A DNA stretch of 64,000 bases from Saccharospirillaceae bacterium (GCA_021208685.1 JAJOJJ010000011.1:62001-126000); one strand, 5' to 3'; shown: positions 36,956-46,157, counted from the stretch's first letter. Made by a program: numbers and translations. The notes: generated by a model from the letters alone, not told the origin.

Positions 36956-37648
36956 ATGAATCTGATTAAATCAGCACCTGCGGTCATTCTGGGTGCTTTG
37001 TTGTTGGCCGGTTGCGGTCAGGAGGACTCTGTGAAGTTAGAAAATCATGTTGATCAGGCGAGCTATGGCGTAGGTCTGAATATTGGTCGTCAGCTGTCTC
37101 GCGAAGAAGTCGACATGAATGCCGATGCGATTGCTGCAGGTATCAAAGATGCTCTGGCAAATGCTGAGCCACGTATCGGCGAAGACGTTATTAAAGCGGC
37201 TTTCGATAAAATCCGTGAAGAGCAAACCATGAAGCAGGAAGCATTGAATGATGCCGCTGCAAAAGCGGGTCAGGATTTTCTGGCAGAAAACGCCAAGCGT
37301 GAAGGTGTGACGGTCACTGAATCTGGTTTGCAGTATGAAGTCTTGGTTGCGGCAGCGGATGGTCAGCCTGTACCGGAAGCGTCTGATACGGTCCGTGTTC
37401 ATTACCATGGCACCCTGATTGACGGCACTGTGTTTGACAGTTCTGTTGAGCGTGGTGAGCCAGCGCAGTTCCCGGTTACCGGTGTTATCCGTGGCTGGGT
37501 TGAAGCGCTGCAGATGATGAAAGTCGGTGACAAGTGGAAACTCTCCATCCCGGCTGAGCTGGCTTACGGTGCACGCAGCCCAAGTCCGCGTATTCCTGCA
37601 AATTCCGTTCTGGTGTTTGAGGTTGAGCTTCTGGATATTGTTAAGTAA
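36956..37648 (+). CDS. FKBP-type peptidyl-prolyl isomerase, lipoprotein form
   Basis: A 230-residue foldase of the FkpA/Mip type. Signal peptide with lipobox LAGC (about 15-21), an N-terminal dimerisation helix region (about 28-120, starting ASYGVGLNIGRQL), and a C-terminal FKBP domain (about 130-230) with VRVHYHGTLIDGTVFDSS, VIRGWVEALQMM and IPANSVLVFEVELL. An in-frame ATG 15 bp upstream exists, but AAGGAA is better placed for 36956. It should help outer-membrane protein folding. Confidence 0.9.
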   Translation: MNLIKSAPAVILGALLLAGCGQEDSVKLENHVDQASYGVGLNIGRQLSREEVDMNADAIAAGIKDALANAEPRIGEDVIKAAFDKIREEQTMKQEALNDAAAKAGQDFLAENAKREGVTVTESGLQYEVLVAAADGQPVPEASDTVRVHYHGTLIDGTVFDSSVERGEPAQFPVTGVIRGWVEALQMMKVGDKWKLSIPAELAYGARSPSPRIPANSVLVFEVELLDIVK

Positions 37649-37663
37649 TTAACGCCAGTTGTA

Positions 37664-37695
37664 AGGTGCGGTGTAGGCCGCACCTGTCTTGTTCT
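37664..37695 (+). terminator. terminator of the FKBP gene
   Basis: 8-bp stem aggtgcgg/ccgcacct (37664-37671, 37678-37685) followed by GTCTTGTTCTTCT. Confidence 0.8.
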
Positions 37696-37699
37696 TCTG

Positions 37700-37864
37700 T
37701 CAGGGCCTGTTAACACGAATTAAACAGGCCTGTCATTGGCTAAAAATTTCTCAGGTAAGGCGCTGAGAGTGTGGGATGTTCCTGACAATATCACTCCTCT
37801 CTCCTCGTTCTGAGAAAGACAGGCTCTCAGCAGGCCCGATTCACTTAGTGTTAACAGGCCCTGA
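37700..37864. repeat. 165-bp palindromic element with 17-bp terminal inverted repeats (MITE-like)
   Basis: The outer arms tcagggcctgttaacac (37700-37716) and its exact complement (37848-37864) enclose 131 bp. Inside are further nested inverted repeats: an imperfect aggcctg/gggcct pair, tttctcag/ctgagaaa and gctgagag/ctctcagc. No coding capacity is seen. The shape is that of a non-autonomous transposable element whose ends resemble transposon ends; no obvious target duplication flanks it. It could alternatively be a structured RNA. Confidence 0.6.
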
Positions 37865-37894
37865 TCATTTCCCTTCTTTTTTATTGTCGGTGCA

Positions 37895-38122
37895 TTAATC
37901 GGTGCGCATCGTTTCTGGTTGGCTTTGTCTCAGATAATTACCCATATCGGCCAGTGTGCGGCGCAGACTGTTTAGTTGGCTTTCGCTCATTGCGATGCTG
38001 GATTCGCACTTCCGGCAACTGAGAATTTTATGTTGTAACAGTTCAACGGCACGCTTAGCGTTAATCGTATTGCAGGTGGGGCAGGTGACAGGGTATTGAG
38101 CTGATTGAGCAATGATGTTCAA
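37895..38122 (-). CDS. small zinc-ribbon protein of unknown function
   Basis: A 75-residue protein with two CxxC knuckles, CPTC (about 14-17) and CRKC (about 36-39), forming a probable zinc ribbon. A helical tail (about 45-70) follows. No close family was recognised. The ribosome site is weak. Its stop lies 30 bp from the right end of the palindromic element and its start is about 90 bp below the tRNA-Pro gene on the same strand. Confidence 0.6.
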   Translation of the reverse strand: MNIIAQSAQYPVTCPTCNTINAKRAVELLQHKILSCRKCESSIAMSESQLNSLRRTLADMGNYLRQSQPETMRTD

Positions 38123-38210
38123 AACCGTTTCCGCAAGTTGATACGAGTAGCATCACAAACTAGTGGAAAAGTATGAATAATAAAAGAAGGGAATGTTAAG
38201 AGTGTAAATT

Positions 38211-38287
38211 TGGTCGGGGTAGAGAGATTCGAACTCCCGACATCCTGCTCCCAAAGCAGGCGCGCTACCAGACTGCGCTATACCCCG
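38211..38287 (-). tRNA. tRNA-Pro (UGG)
   Basis: The 77-nt minus-strand sequence folds as a cloverleaf: acceptor CGGGGTA/TACCCCG, anticodon stem CCTGC/GCAGG with loop TTTGGGA (anticodon TGG), and T arm GGGAG/CTCTC (with a G-T pair) with TTCGAAT. CCA is encoded. It is the second gene of a two-tRNA unit, 9 nt after tRNA-Asn. Confidence 0.98.
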
Positions 38288-38296
38288 AATGCTGTT

Positions 38297-38372
38297 TGGC
38301 TCCCCGAGTTGGACTTGAACCAACGACCAATAGATTAACAGTCTACTGCTCTACCGACTGAGCTATCGGGGA
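38297..38372 (-). tRNA. tRNA-Asn (GUU)
   Basis: 76 nt on the minus strand: acceptor TCCCCGA/TCGGGGA, D arm GCTC/GAGC, anticodon stem GTAGA/TCTAT with loop CTGTTAA (anticodon GTT), T arm GTTGG/CCAAC with TTCAAGT, and encoded CCA. First gene of the Asn-Pro tRNA unit. Confidence 0.98.
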
Positions 38373-38392
38373 ACTACGTCACAGCGAGGCGC

Positions 38393-38421
38393 ATATTACG
38401 GATTCATCTTCCCTGCGTCAA
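38393..38421 (-). promoter_or_regulatory. sigma-70 promoter of the tRNA-Asn/tRNA-Pro operon
   Basis: On the minus strand TTGACG (38416-38421) and TAATAT (38393-38398) are exactly 17 nt apart, followed by a GCGCC discriminator typical of stringently controlled stable-RNA promoters. tRNA-Asn starts about 20 nt further on. Confidence 0.85.
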
Positions 38422-38628
38422 TACCTTTTTTCTTAATAAAAACAAAAAATTAGCGGGGTTTTTATTCTGACCAGAGTATTGCTTACCGGGTAGCCAGCTA
38501 AGCTTTGTAACAGGCAGGGATCTCATGCAACCGGGGACAGAGGCTGGTGTTCTGTAGCGCTTGGTGAGATGTTAGACAAAATGGATGAATGACAGGAAAG
38601 CCATGATTTCTTTCACAGGAGGTAGCTG

Positions 38629-40086
38629 ATGCATATCGATGCTCCATTTGAACTGATTCTGTTTGGTGGCTTAGGGGATCTGGCGCAGCGTAAGTTGCTG
38701 CCTGCTCTGTATCTGCTGCATCGTGATTCGCGACTGCCAGCTGGTCGCATTTACTCAACCACGCGTCGTGAAATGAGTCCGGAGAACTTTGCCGATATGG
38801 TGCTCAGTGCGCTGCGAAAGCATGTGCCGGCAGAGTTTCTGGAAGAAAGCACCTGGCACAGCTTCAGCGAGCGTTTGCACTGTCTGACCCTTGATCTGAG
38901 CGATGACCGGCAGTACCAATTGCTGGCTGCTGGCCTGATGCCGGGTGATATTAACCGTGTTTTTTATCTGGCCACCGGATCGGATCTGTATACCGGCATC
39001 GCTCGTGGGCTGCACAGCAGCGGCCTGATTCTCAGCAACAGTAAAATCGTACTGGAAAAACCCATTGGTCATGATTTCGCTTCTGCTCAGGCGATCAATA
39101 ACGCCGTTGCCGAATATTTCTCGGAGTCGCAGATCTATCGGATTGATCATTATTTAGGCAAAGAGACGGTACAGAACCTGATGGTGCTCCGCTTTGCCAA
39201 TTCATTGTTCGAATCGCAGTGGAATCAGAAATACATCGACCATATCCAGATCACGATTTCAGAATCTCTGGGGGTGGAAAAGCGCGCCGGATTTTATGAC
39301 CAGGTCGGTGCGATGCGCGATATGTTCCAGAATCATCTGCTGCAGCTGTTATGCATTACCGCCATGGAGCCACCGGCAAGGCTGGAACCGGATTCGGTGC
39401 GTGATGAAAAAGTCAAAGTGCTGAAAGCGCTGAAACCGATTACGGCTGATTCCGTCAGTGAAAACGTGGTGAGAGGTCAGTACGATGCAGGGGTGTCGGA
39501 AGGTAAGCCGGTACCGCGCTACCGTGATGAGCCCGGTGTGCAGGCGAAAAGTACGACAGAAACCTTCATTGCCGTCAAAGTCGAAATTGATAACTGGCGC
39601 TGGGCTGGCGTCCCATTCTATTTGCGTACCGGTAAACGATTGGCCGACAGGGCTTGTGAAATCGTGGTGCACTTCAAAGCCATACCGCATTCGATTTTTC
39701 CTATGCAGCATAAAAATACCATGGCAAATAAACTGGTTTTTCGTCTGCAGCCCGATGAAGGAATCCGGTTGATGTTGTGTGAGAAGCGGGTGGGGCCGGG
39801 GATGAATGTGCGGCCAATGAATCTCAGTCTGAATCCTGCCAATCTGAAACAAACCCGTGTGCCGGAAGCCTATGAACGGCTGCTGCTTGATGTACTGAGT
39901 GGTAACGCCACACTGTTTTTGCGCGATGATGAATTGCTTGAGGCGTGGCGCTGGGTTGATCCTATTCTGCAGTGCTGGAACGATTCTGAACAACGGCCGG
40001 AACCTTATACCTCCGGTTCCTGGGGGCCGGCGGCGGCAACGCTGTTGCTGGCGAAGGATGGCCGTCTGTGGGACGAAAACAGCTGA
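38629..40086 (+). CDS. zwf: glucose-6-phosphate 1-dehydrogenase
   Basis: Zwf oxidises glucose-6-phosphate to 6-phosphogluconolactone with NAD(P)+, the entry to the Entner-Doudoroff and pentose phosphate routes. The 485-residue protein has the dinucleotide motif FGGLGDLAQRKLLPAL near 12-27 and the active-site block RIDHYLGKETVQNL near 171-184. AGGAGG lies 6 nt before the ATG. It opens a five-gene operon zwf-pgl-edd-eda-phosphorylase. No HexR-like operator was recognised in the 256-bp upstream gap. Confidence 0.97.
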   Translation: MHIDAPFELILFGGLGDLAQRKLLPALYLLHRDSRLPAGRIYSTTRREMSPENFADMVLSALRKHVPAEFLEESTWHSFSERLHCLTLDLSDDRQYQLLAAGLMPGDINRVFYLATGSDLYTGIARGLHSSGLILSNSKIVLEKPIGHDFASAQAINNAVAEYFSESQIYRIDHYLGKETVQNLMVLRFANSLFESQWNQKYIDHIQITISESLGVEKRAGFYDQVGAMRDMFQNHLLQLLCITAMEPPARLEPDSVRDEKVKVLKALKPITADSVSENVVRGQYDAGVSEGKPVPRYRDEPGVQAKSTTETFIAVKVEIDNWRWAGVPFYLRTGKRLADRACEIVVHFKAIPHSIFPMQHKNTMANKLVFRLQPDEGIRLMLCEKRVGPGMNVRPMNLSLNPANLKQTRVPEAYERLLLDVLSGNATLFLRDDELLEAWRWVDPILQCWNDSEQRPEPYTSGSWGPAAATLLLAKDGRLWDENS

Positions 40087-40095
40087 GGAGGACCT

Positions 40096-40845
40096 ATGCT
40101 GAGCCATATTCAGGATGTACGTTTCGGCAACAGCGAGTCATTGGCCAGACGTTTGGCTGAAGATCTCGCGACGCGCTTGCAGCGTTGTATTGAACACCGT
40201 GGCCGGGCATGTCTGGCCGTCAGTGGCGGACAGACGCCGGTGCGTTTTTTTCAGCAGCTGGCGCAGCAAACAATCGACTGGCAGAACGTTCTGATTACGT
40301 TGGTGGATGAACGTTGGGTTGCTGAGGATGATGTCAGAAGTAATGCCGCATTGGTGCGTGAACATTTGTTGCAACAGCATGCACGCCAGGCGTACTTTTT
40401 GCCGTTAAAAAATACAGCACCAACCCCGCAACTGGGTTTCATGACCTGCGAAAATACCCTGCATGAACAGATTGATCAGCTCGATTTTGCCGTTTTAGGC
40501 ATGGGTAATGATGGTCATACCGCCAGCTGGTTTCCGCACAGTCGGGCTTTGACAACCTGTCTGGATGATCAGGCCGGTGCCTGGTGCTGTGCCGTAACGG
40601 ACAGCTGTGTTATTCCGCCACGCATGACCCTGACCTGGAGTCTGCTGGCTTCCTGCCGTCATCTGTTTTTGTTATTTGACGGTGACGATAAAAACCGTGT
40701 GTTCCGTCAGGCCTGCAATGAAGCAGAAGCGGACAATACGGCGGCGATGCCGGTGCGCAGAATTGTGTTTCAGCACAAAGTGCCACTGAGTGTTTACCAC
40801 CGGGAACATTCAACCGGAGAATCGTATGCACCCTTTACTGCTTGA
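40096..40845 (+). CDS. pgl: 6-phosphogluconolactonase
   Basis: Pgl hydrolyses 6-phosphogluconolactone to 6-phosphogluconate. The 249-residue protein of the NagB-like fold has AVSGGQTPVRFFQQL near 42, LVDERWVAEDDVRSN near 75 and GMGNDGHTASWFP near 135. GAGGAGG precedes the ATG, 9 bp after zwf. Its 3' end overlaps the edd start by 20 bp. Confidence 0.95.
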   Translation: MLSHIQDVRFGNSESLARRLAEDLATRLQRCIEHRGRACLAVSGGQTPVRFFQQLAQQTIDWQNVLITLVDERWVAEDDVRSNAALVREHLLQQHARQAYFLPLKNTAPTPQLGFMTCENTLHEQIDQLDFAVLGMGNDGHTASWFPHSRALTTCLDDQAGAWCCAVTDSCVIPPRMTLTWSLLASCRHLFLLFDGDDKNRVFRQACNEAEADNTAAMPVRRIVFQHKVPLSVYHREHSTGESYAPFTA

Positions 40846-42637
40846 TGTTACCGAGCGCATCCGCCAGCGCAGCAACGCAACCCGTGAGGCCTATCTGGCT
40901 CAAACAGAACAGGCTGTGATACAAGGCCCGGTGCGTAATCAGCTCAGTTGCACCAATCTGGCTCATGATTATGCTGCCTCCCCGGATCATGAAAAACTGA
41001 TACTGCGGCAGAATCACCGTGCTGCCAATATTGCCATTATCAGTGCGTACAATGATGTCCTCTCGGCCCATGCCCCCTATCGCGATTATCCGGAGCAGCT
41101 TAAAAAAGCGCTGGTGGCCAGTGGCCATATCGGACAAATGGCAGGTGGTGTTCCCGCAATGTGCGATGGCGTGACTCAGGGGCAGGTTGGCATGGAGCTG
41201 TCGCTGTTCAGCCGTGATGTGATTGCGCTGAGTACGGCGGTAGCCATGTCGCATCAGGTATTTGATGGCATGCTGCTGCTCGGGATCTGCGACAAAATTG
41301 TGCCGGGTTTATTAATGGCCGCGCTGCGTTTTGGTCAGCTGCCGGCGATTTTTGTACCGGCAGGCCCCATGCCCAGTGGTGCCAGCAACTCCGATAAGGC
41401 CAAAGTCCGTCAGGCTTATGCTGCCGGAGAGATTGGCCGCGATGAGCTGCTGAAAAGCGAAATGGCCTCTTATCACAGTGCCGGCACCTGCACCTTTTAT
41501 GGCACCGCCAATTCGAATCAGATGCTGATGGAAATGATGGGGCTGCAATTACCAGGCTCATCCTTTGTTAATCCGGACGATCCGCTGAGGGGCGCGTTAA
41601 CCAATGCGGCGGCACGGCGTATCGGTGAGCTGACCGCACTGGCTCCCGATTTTACCCCGATTGGGCAAATGGTGGATGAGCGCACACTGGTAAACGCGAT
41701 GGTTGGATTGCTGGCGACGGGGGGCTCCACCAACCACAGCATTCATTTACTGGCGATCGGACGTATGGCGGGTATTGTGCTCGACTGGCAGGACATGGCC
41801 GATTTATCCGGAATTGTGCCCTTACTGGCAAGGGTATACCCCAACGGTAAAGCAGATATTAATGCCTTTCAGCGCAGTGGTGGCATGGCCTATTTAATGC
41901 GCGAGCTGGCCTCCGCCGGACTGCTGCACACCGATGTTAAAACCATTATGGGTCAGGGTCTTGAGCCTTATTTCAAAGAGCCCTATCTGAGCTCTGAGCG
42001 CACATTGGGCTGGCGTCCGGCGGTGGCTGAGAGCCTCGATTTATCGGTACTGGCTCCGGCCCATGCGCCATTTATGCGTGAAGGCGGTATGAAATTACTG
42101 CAGGGCAATCTGGGCCGCGCGATCATGAAAGTTTCGGCGGTGCCAGATGATCGCTGGCAGGTTGAAGCGCCGGCGCGGGTATTCACAACCCAGGAAGCCG
42201 TGCTGCAGGCATACCGCAATGGCGAACTCAACGGCGATGTGGTCGTGGTTCTGAAATATCAGGGACCCAAAGCCAACGGCATGCCGGAGTTGCATCAGCT
42301 GACCCCGGCGCTGACCAATCTGCAGGAGGCGGGATATCGTGTTGCGCTGGTTACTGACGGCCGCCTGTCCGGAGCCTCGGGTAAGGTTCCGGCAGCGATC
42401 CATGTTTGTCCCGAAGCGGTTGCTGGTGGCTGGCTGGACGTGGTGCAGGATGGCGATGTCATCTGTCTCGATGGGCATCATGGTGAGTTGACGGTGCGGG
42501 CCGATGATATTGCTCAGCGTCCGCGCATCGCGCCTGTTTTGCCCGCAGAGGCAGGCGCCGGACGGGAGTTGTTTGCCGGCTTCCGTCAATTAGTCACTCC
42601 GGCCGATCAGGGAGCGGTAGCGATTGGCTGGGACTGA
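40826..42637 (+). CDS. edd: 6-phosphogluconate dehydratase
   Basis: Edd dehydrates 6-phosphogluconate to KDPG in the Entner-Doudoroff pathway and needs an iron-sulfur cluster. The 603-residue IlvD/Edd protein has [12 protein letters not shown] near 70, the cluster-region [12 protein letters not shown] near 115, CDKIVPG near 155 and [16 protein letters not shown] near 515. An in-frame ATG 36 bp upstream lies within pgl; GGAG at 40816 favours 40826. The length fits the family. Confidence 0.96.
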   Translation: MHPLLLDVTERIRQRSNATREAYLAQTEQAVIQGPVRNQLSCTNLAHDYAASPDHEKLILRQNHRAANIAIISAYNDVLSAHAPYRDYPEQLKKALVASGHIGQMAGGVPAMCDGVTQGQVGMELSLFSRDVIALSTAVAMSHQVFDGMLLLGICDKIVPGLLMAALRFGQLPAIFVPAGPMPSGASNSDKAKVRQAYAAGEIGRDELLKSEMASYHSAGTCTFYGTANSNQMLMEMMGLQLPGSSFVNPDDPLRGALTNAAARRIGELTALAPDFTPIGQMVDERTLVNAMVGLLATGGSTNHSIHLLAIGRMAGIVLDWQDMADLSGIVPLLARVYPNGKADINAFQRSGGMAYLMRELASAGLLHTDVKTIMGQGLEPYFKEPYLSSERTLGWRPAVAESLDLSVLAPAHAPFMREGGMKLLQGNLGRAIMKVSAVPDDRWQVEAPARVFTTQEAVLQAYRNGELNGDVVVVLKYQGPKANGMPELHQLTPALTNLQEAGYRVALVTDGRLSGASGKVPAAIHVCPEAVAGGWLDVVQDGDVICLDGHHGELTVRADDIAQRPRIAPVLPAEAGAGRELFAGFRQLVTPADQGAVAIGWD

Positions 42638-42682
42638 TTGTCTGGCCCCGCAGCGGTCAGGAAAACATTAAGGAGAGAGTGT

Positions 42683-43291
42683 ATGTGGGATTTATGGTTA
42701 GACCGGGCGAAACCGCTGGTGCCCGTAATCGTGATTGACAATCCGGAAGATGCGGTGCCACTGGCACTGGCGCTGGTGCAGGGTGGGGTACGTCTGCTGG
42801 AAATTACCTTACGCACCCGCCATGGACTGGAGGCCATCAGCCGCATCAAACATGACGTACCGGGAGCGATTGTCGGTGTCGGTACCGTAACCAGTGCAGA
42901 GCAAATGGAAGATGCACTTAACCGGGGCGCGGAGTTTGTCGTCAGTCCCGGAATTTCCCCCGAGCTGCTCGAATGTGCGCGCCGCTGGGGCGGCCCGTAT
43001 TTACCCGGTGTGGCAACACCGAGTGAAGTATTGCAGGCGCGCGCGGCCGGATTTAAATATCAGAAGTTTTTTCCCGCAGCCGCAGCCGGAGGCAGCGATA
43101 TGCTGAAGGCGTTTGCCGGTCCCTTTGCGGATGTGAAGTTTTGCCCGACCGGCGGTATCGGCCCCAAAAATTATCAGGACTATCTGGCATTGAATAATGT
43201 TTTTGCCGTGGGAGGCAGTTGGCTGACACCGGCAGAGGCGATCTCGGCACGAAACTGGCAGGCCATTACGACCTTGGCCATTGCCGGATAA
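42683..43291 (+). CDS. eda: 2-dehydro-3-deoxy-phosphogluconate (KDPG) aldolase
   Basis: Eda splits KDPG into pyruvate and glyceraldehyde-3-phosphate. The 202-residue TIM barrel has LLEITLRT near 40 (catalytic Glu), GVGTVTSAEQ near 68 and the Schiff-base Lys in FKYQKFFPAAAAGG near 130. AAGGAGAG precedes the ATG at 42683; an upstream in-frame TTG has no support. It follows edd after 45 bp and is 10 bp from the next gene. Confidence 0.96.
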   Translation: MWDLWLDRAKPLVPVIVIDNPEDAVPLALALVQGGVRLLEITLRTRHGLEAISRIKHDVPGAIVGVGTVTSAEQMEDALNRGAEFVVSPGISPELLECARRWGGPYLPGVATPSEVLQARAAGFKYQKFFPAAAAGGSDMLKAFAGPFADVKFCPTGGIGPKNYQDYLALNNVFAVGGSWLTPAEAISARNWQAITTLAIAG

Positions 43292-43301
43292 CTGAGTGCC
43301 C

Positions 43302-45047
43302 ATGACCGACCCGATACTGAATGGTTTTAAACAGCGGCTGAATGCAATTTATTCTGACCGCGATGATACGGAATCGCTGGCACAGCATATTTTACGCCTG
43401 TGCCAGCCGTTTATGACCAGCAATATCCGGGTGGACAAAACAGCCCGAACAGAACGCTGGTCAGAGCAGGATGTGATTTTGATTACCTACGCTCACAGCC
43501 TTCAGCAAGACGGTGAAATTCCACTGCAGACACTGGGCGATTTTTTACGCACCCATCTGCAGGATACGGTGAATAATATCCACATTCTGCCGTTTTTTCC
43601 TTACAGCTCGGATGACGGTTTTTCGGTGATTGATTACCGGCAGGTCAATCCGGAGTGGGGTAACTGGGACGATATCAGCGCAATTGCCCATGATTTTGAT
43701 CTGATGATGGATCTGGTGATCAACCATTGCTCGCGGGAAAATTTATGGTTTGTTGATTACATCGGAAATCGTGAACCCTACAGTGAATATTTTATTGAAG
43801 TTGACCCGGAAACCGATGTATCGGCAGTGACCCGGCCACGCAATACGCCACTGTTAACTCCGGTGCATACTCATCGTGGTGTACGCCATGTGTGGGCTAC
43901 CTTCAGTGAAGACCAGATCGATCTGAATTTTGCCAATCCGCGTGTTCTGCTCGAGTTCATTCAGATATTACTGTTGTATGTTGAGCGTGGTGCGCGTTTT
44001 ATCCGCCTTGATGCGATTGCCTTTTTATGGAAAGAAATCGGCACCCGCTGCGTACATCTGCCACAGACCCATGAGGTGGTAAAGCTGCTGCGCGATGTGC
44101 TGGATTATGCGGCACCGGATGTCGTGTTAATTACGGAAACCAATGTGCCGGTGGCTGAAAATCTGAGTTATTTCGGTCAGTCTGATGAAGCCCATATGGT
44201 GTATCAGTTTGGTCTGCCACCCCTGGTGCTGCACGCGCTTAATCGCGGGAATGCCAGTTTTCTGACCGATTGGGCCGATAGCATTCCACCGCTGCCAGCG
44301 GGTTGTACTTATCTGAATTTTACCGCCTCTCATGACGGTATCGGCGTACGGCCGGTGGAAGGTATTTTGCCAGAGCGCGAAGTGCAGGATCTGATTGACT
44401 GCATGCACCGCTTTGGTGGCTTTGTCAGCATGAAAGCCAATCCGGATGGCAGCCAGAGCCCTTATGAAATTAACATCAGCTTGTTTGATGCCTGCATGGG
44501 AACGCGGCGCGGCAGTGATCATTTTCAGGTTCAGCGTTTTCTCTGTTCGCAGGCGATTATGCTGGCTCTGAGAGGAATTCCGGCGTTGTATCTTCACAGT
44601 CTGGTGGCAACGCCGAACGATCTGGAACGTGTTGAGCAAACCGGCCGCACACGGTCAATTAACCGTAAAATCTGGAACCGTAACGAGCTGGAATGTCTGT
44701 TGAGTAATCCGGTGACGCCACAGGCGGAAGTGTTCACAGAGCTACGCCGTATGCTGAACATCCGTCGCCGGCAAAGCGCATTTCATCCGGATGCCCGGCA
44801 GGATATTGTGCGTATTAATTCCGACTTATTTATCGTCCGGCGTACCGCTGCGGATAACTGCCAGACGCTGTATGCGTTGTCGAATGTGACTGAGCGTATC
44901 CTGTCGTTGCCGCTGGCGAGTCTGGGTTTTTTACCGGGTGGAATGTCCGATCTTCTGAGCCATGACGAGGCCGCAAGTGTCGCAGCAGAGACATTAACCC
45001 TGGCGCCGTATCAGACGGTCTGGCTGACGCAATGCCGGCGGGGATGA
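43302..45047 (+). CDS. GH13_18 phosphorylase, probably glucosylglycerate phosphorylase
   Basis: A 581-residue GH13 subfamily 18 enzyme, the group of sucrose, sucrose-6'-phosphate and glucosylglycerate phosphorylases. Catalytic residues: nucleophile Asp237 in RFIRLDAIAFLWKEIGT, acid/base Glu279 in LITETNVP, and stabiliser Asp345 in ASHDGIG. Glucosylglycerate phosphorylase would give glucose-1-phosphate plus D-glycerate. I prefer that because the glucosylglycerate synthesis genes lie next door on the opposite strand and because the Asp237 and Glu279 motifs resemble E. coli YcjM as I recall it. Sucrose phosphorylase remains possible. It directly follows eda, so it is the last gene of the Entner-Doudoroff operon. 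An in-frame GTG at 43296 is an alternative start. Confidence 0.8.
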   Translation: MTDPILNGFKQRLNAIYSDRDDTESLAQHILRLCQPFMTSNIRVDKTARTERWSEQDVILITYAHSLQQDGEIPLQTLGDFLRTHLQDTVNNIHILPFFPYSSDDGFSVIDYRQVNPEWGNWDDISAIAHDFDLMMDLVINHCSRENLWFVDYIGNREPYSEYFIEVDPETDVSAVTRPRNTPLLTPVHTHRGVRHVWATFSEDQIDLNFANPRVLLEFIQILLLYVERGARFIRLDAIAFLWKEIGTRCVHLPQTHEVVKLLRDVLDYAAPDVVLITETNVPVAENLSYFGQSDEAHMVYQFGLPPLVLHALNRGNASFLTDWADSIPPLPAGCTYLNFTASHDGIGVRPVEGILPEREVQDLIDCMHRFGGFVSMKANPDGSQSPYEINISLFDACMGTRRGSDHFQVQRFLCSQAIMLALRGIPALYLHSLVATPNDLERVEQTGRTRSINRKIWNRNELECLLSNPVTPQAEVFTELRRMLNIRRRQSAFHPDARQDIVRINSDLFIVRRTAADNCQTLYALSNVTERILSLPLASLGFLPGGMSDLLSHDEAASVAAETLTLAPYQTVWLTQCRRG

Positions 45048-45052
45048 ACCCA

Positions 45053-45664
45053 TCAGCGGCTCAGGCCACCGATCATCAGGCGGATAATTTCCTGGCGCCA
45101 GGGCGTTATCTGCTCATCGCTGAAATCATTTAATGCGACATGTTTCACCGTTTCCATCAGCATGGCCGTTACCAGACGGGCGGCAATTGCCGTATTCATT
45201 TCGTGCCGCAAAAAATTCTTATTAATACCGTTTTGCAGATAATAAGCGGTAAATTCCGCGAATAATTCCTGAATGCGGTTTACTGCGTTACTGATCTCTG
45301 CATCCACACCATAGGATTCATAAAAGGCAATTCGGGCCAGTTGCGGACGTTCGCGGAAAATAGCGATCAGCCGGTCGGCGATGCGCTCCAGCTGTTGCTG
45401 ATATTCTGTCAGTGAGTTGGTATTGGGGGGTTCCTGCTGTACCACGGTTGCCATTTCACCGAGCAGCACATTGAGAATCTCGTTAAAAATATCCCGTTTG
45501 TTTTTGTAGTAGCGGTACACCGTGCCATGGCCGATACCCAGACGGGTGGCGATATCGGCAATACCACTGGTATGAAAGCCTTTTTCAGCAAAAACGTCGA
45601 TGGCAGCATCCAGGATATCCTGACGGCGGCGGGCAATTTTTTCAGGTGATGCGATATTAGCCAT
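45053..45664 (-). CDS. TetR-family transcriptional regulator
   Basis: A 203-residue TetR regulator. The helix-turn-helix lies at about 20-60 (TSGIADIATRLGIGHGTVYRYYKNKRDIF) and the ligand-binding helical domain follows. I start at the ATG at 45664 (MANIASPEKIARRR); in-frame extension to 45739 adds 25 residues unlike any TetR start. It converges on the phosphorylase gene with a 5-bp gap. Whether it controls the fatty-acid genes or the sugar genes cannot be told; TVYRYYKNKRDIF is common to many subgroups. Confidence 0.87.
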   Translation of the reverse strand: MANIASPEKIARRRQDILDAAIDVFAEKGFHTSGIADIATRLGIGHGTVYRYYKNKRDIFNEILNVLLGEMATVVQQEPPNTNSLTEYQQQLERIADRLIAIFRERPQLARIAFYESYGVDAEISNAVNRIQELFAEFTAYYLQNGINKNFLRHEMNTAIAARLVTAMLMETVKHVALNDFSDEQITPWRQEIIRLMIGGLSR

Positions 45665-45789
45665 AACTGTCCAACGGTTTACCACAGAGTGTGGCTGCGG
45701 TGTAAAAACGGAAAGGGGCGTCATTTTTGAGGGGATCATCGCATATTGTCAAATACCGGGGTCAGCGCATTTTTGATAGCAAAGAGTTC

Positions 45790-45819
45790 TTAACCCTTTC
45801 GGGGGGCTCTGTGTATAGT
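45790..45819 (+). promoter_or_regulatory. candidate promoter of the DUF6482 gene, with nearby GTATA palindrome
   Basis: TTAACC (45790-45795) and TATAGT (45814-45819) are 18 nt apart. Just downstream, gtata-ag-tatac (45834-45845) is a short perfect palindrome in the likely 5' leader that could be an operator. Confidence 0.4.
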
Positions 45820-45869
45820 GATGTATATGTTTTGTATAAGTATACGTCTGCGGACACAGGAGATGCGAC

Positions 45870-46157
45870 ATGACATTGTCAGAACTTAAAAAAGCGCTGC
45901 GCTCAGGTCAGGCCGAAGTGAATATTCTGGCCAATGAAGGGGATCTCTATCTGGTGCAGATTGAGCATCTTGGGCAGCGCAGCTTACTGATGGAAGATGG
46001 GATGCCTGTGCGCTTCCGTGGGTTGTCGGAATGTTCCGGTAAACTGGCGAGTCTGGGGGTGCGTGAGGGCTTTATGGTGCAGCAGTTGCCCTACGATGAA
46101 ATGATCAATAATGCGGAACGGCCGCAAGCCGACCGGTTGCCAATGCACTTTCATTAA
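45870..46157 (+). CDS. DUF6482-family small protein
   Basis: A 95-residue acidic cytosolic protein that resembles the DUF6482 family found in marine gammaproteobacteria; its function is unknown. It shows MTLSELKKALRSGQ at the start, a beta-rich middle (DLYLVQIEHLGQRSLLMEDG) and the conserved QQLPYDEMI near 75. AGGAG precedes the ATG. It is a single gene between a divergent TetR regulator and the glucosylglycerate operon, with which it converges. Confidence 0.75.
   Translation: MTLSELKKALRSGQAEVNILANEGDLYLVQIEHLGQRSLLMEDGMPVRFRGLSECSGKLASLGVREGFMVQQLPYDEMINNAERPQADRLPMHFH

Noticed and set aside
38373-38628. HexR operator upstream of zwf
   Set aside because: I looked for the TGTAAT-type palindrome expected for HexR and did not find a convincing match.
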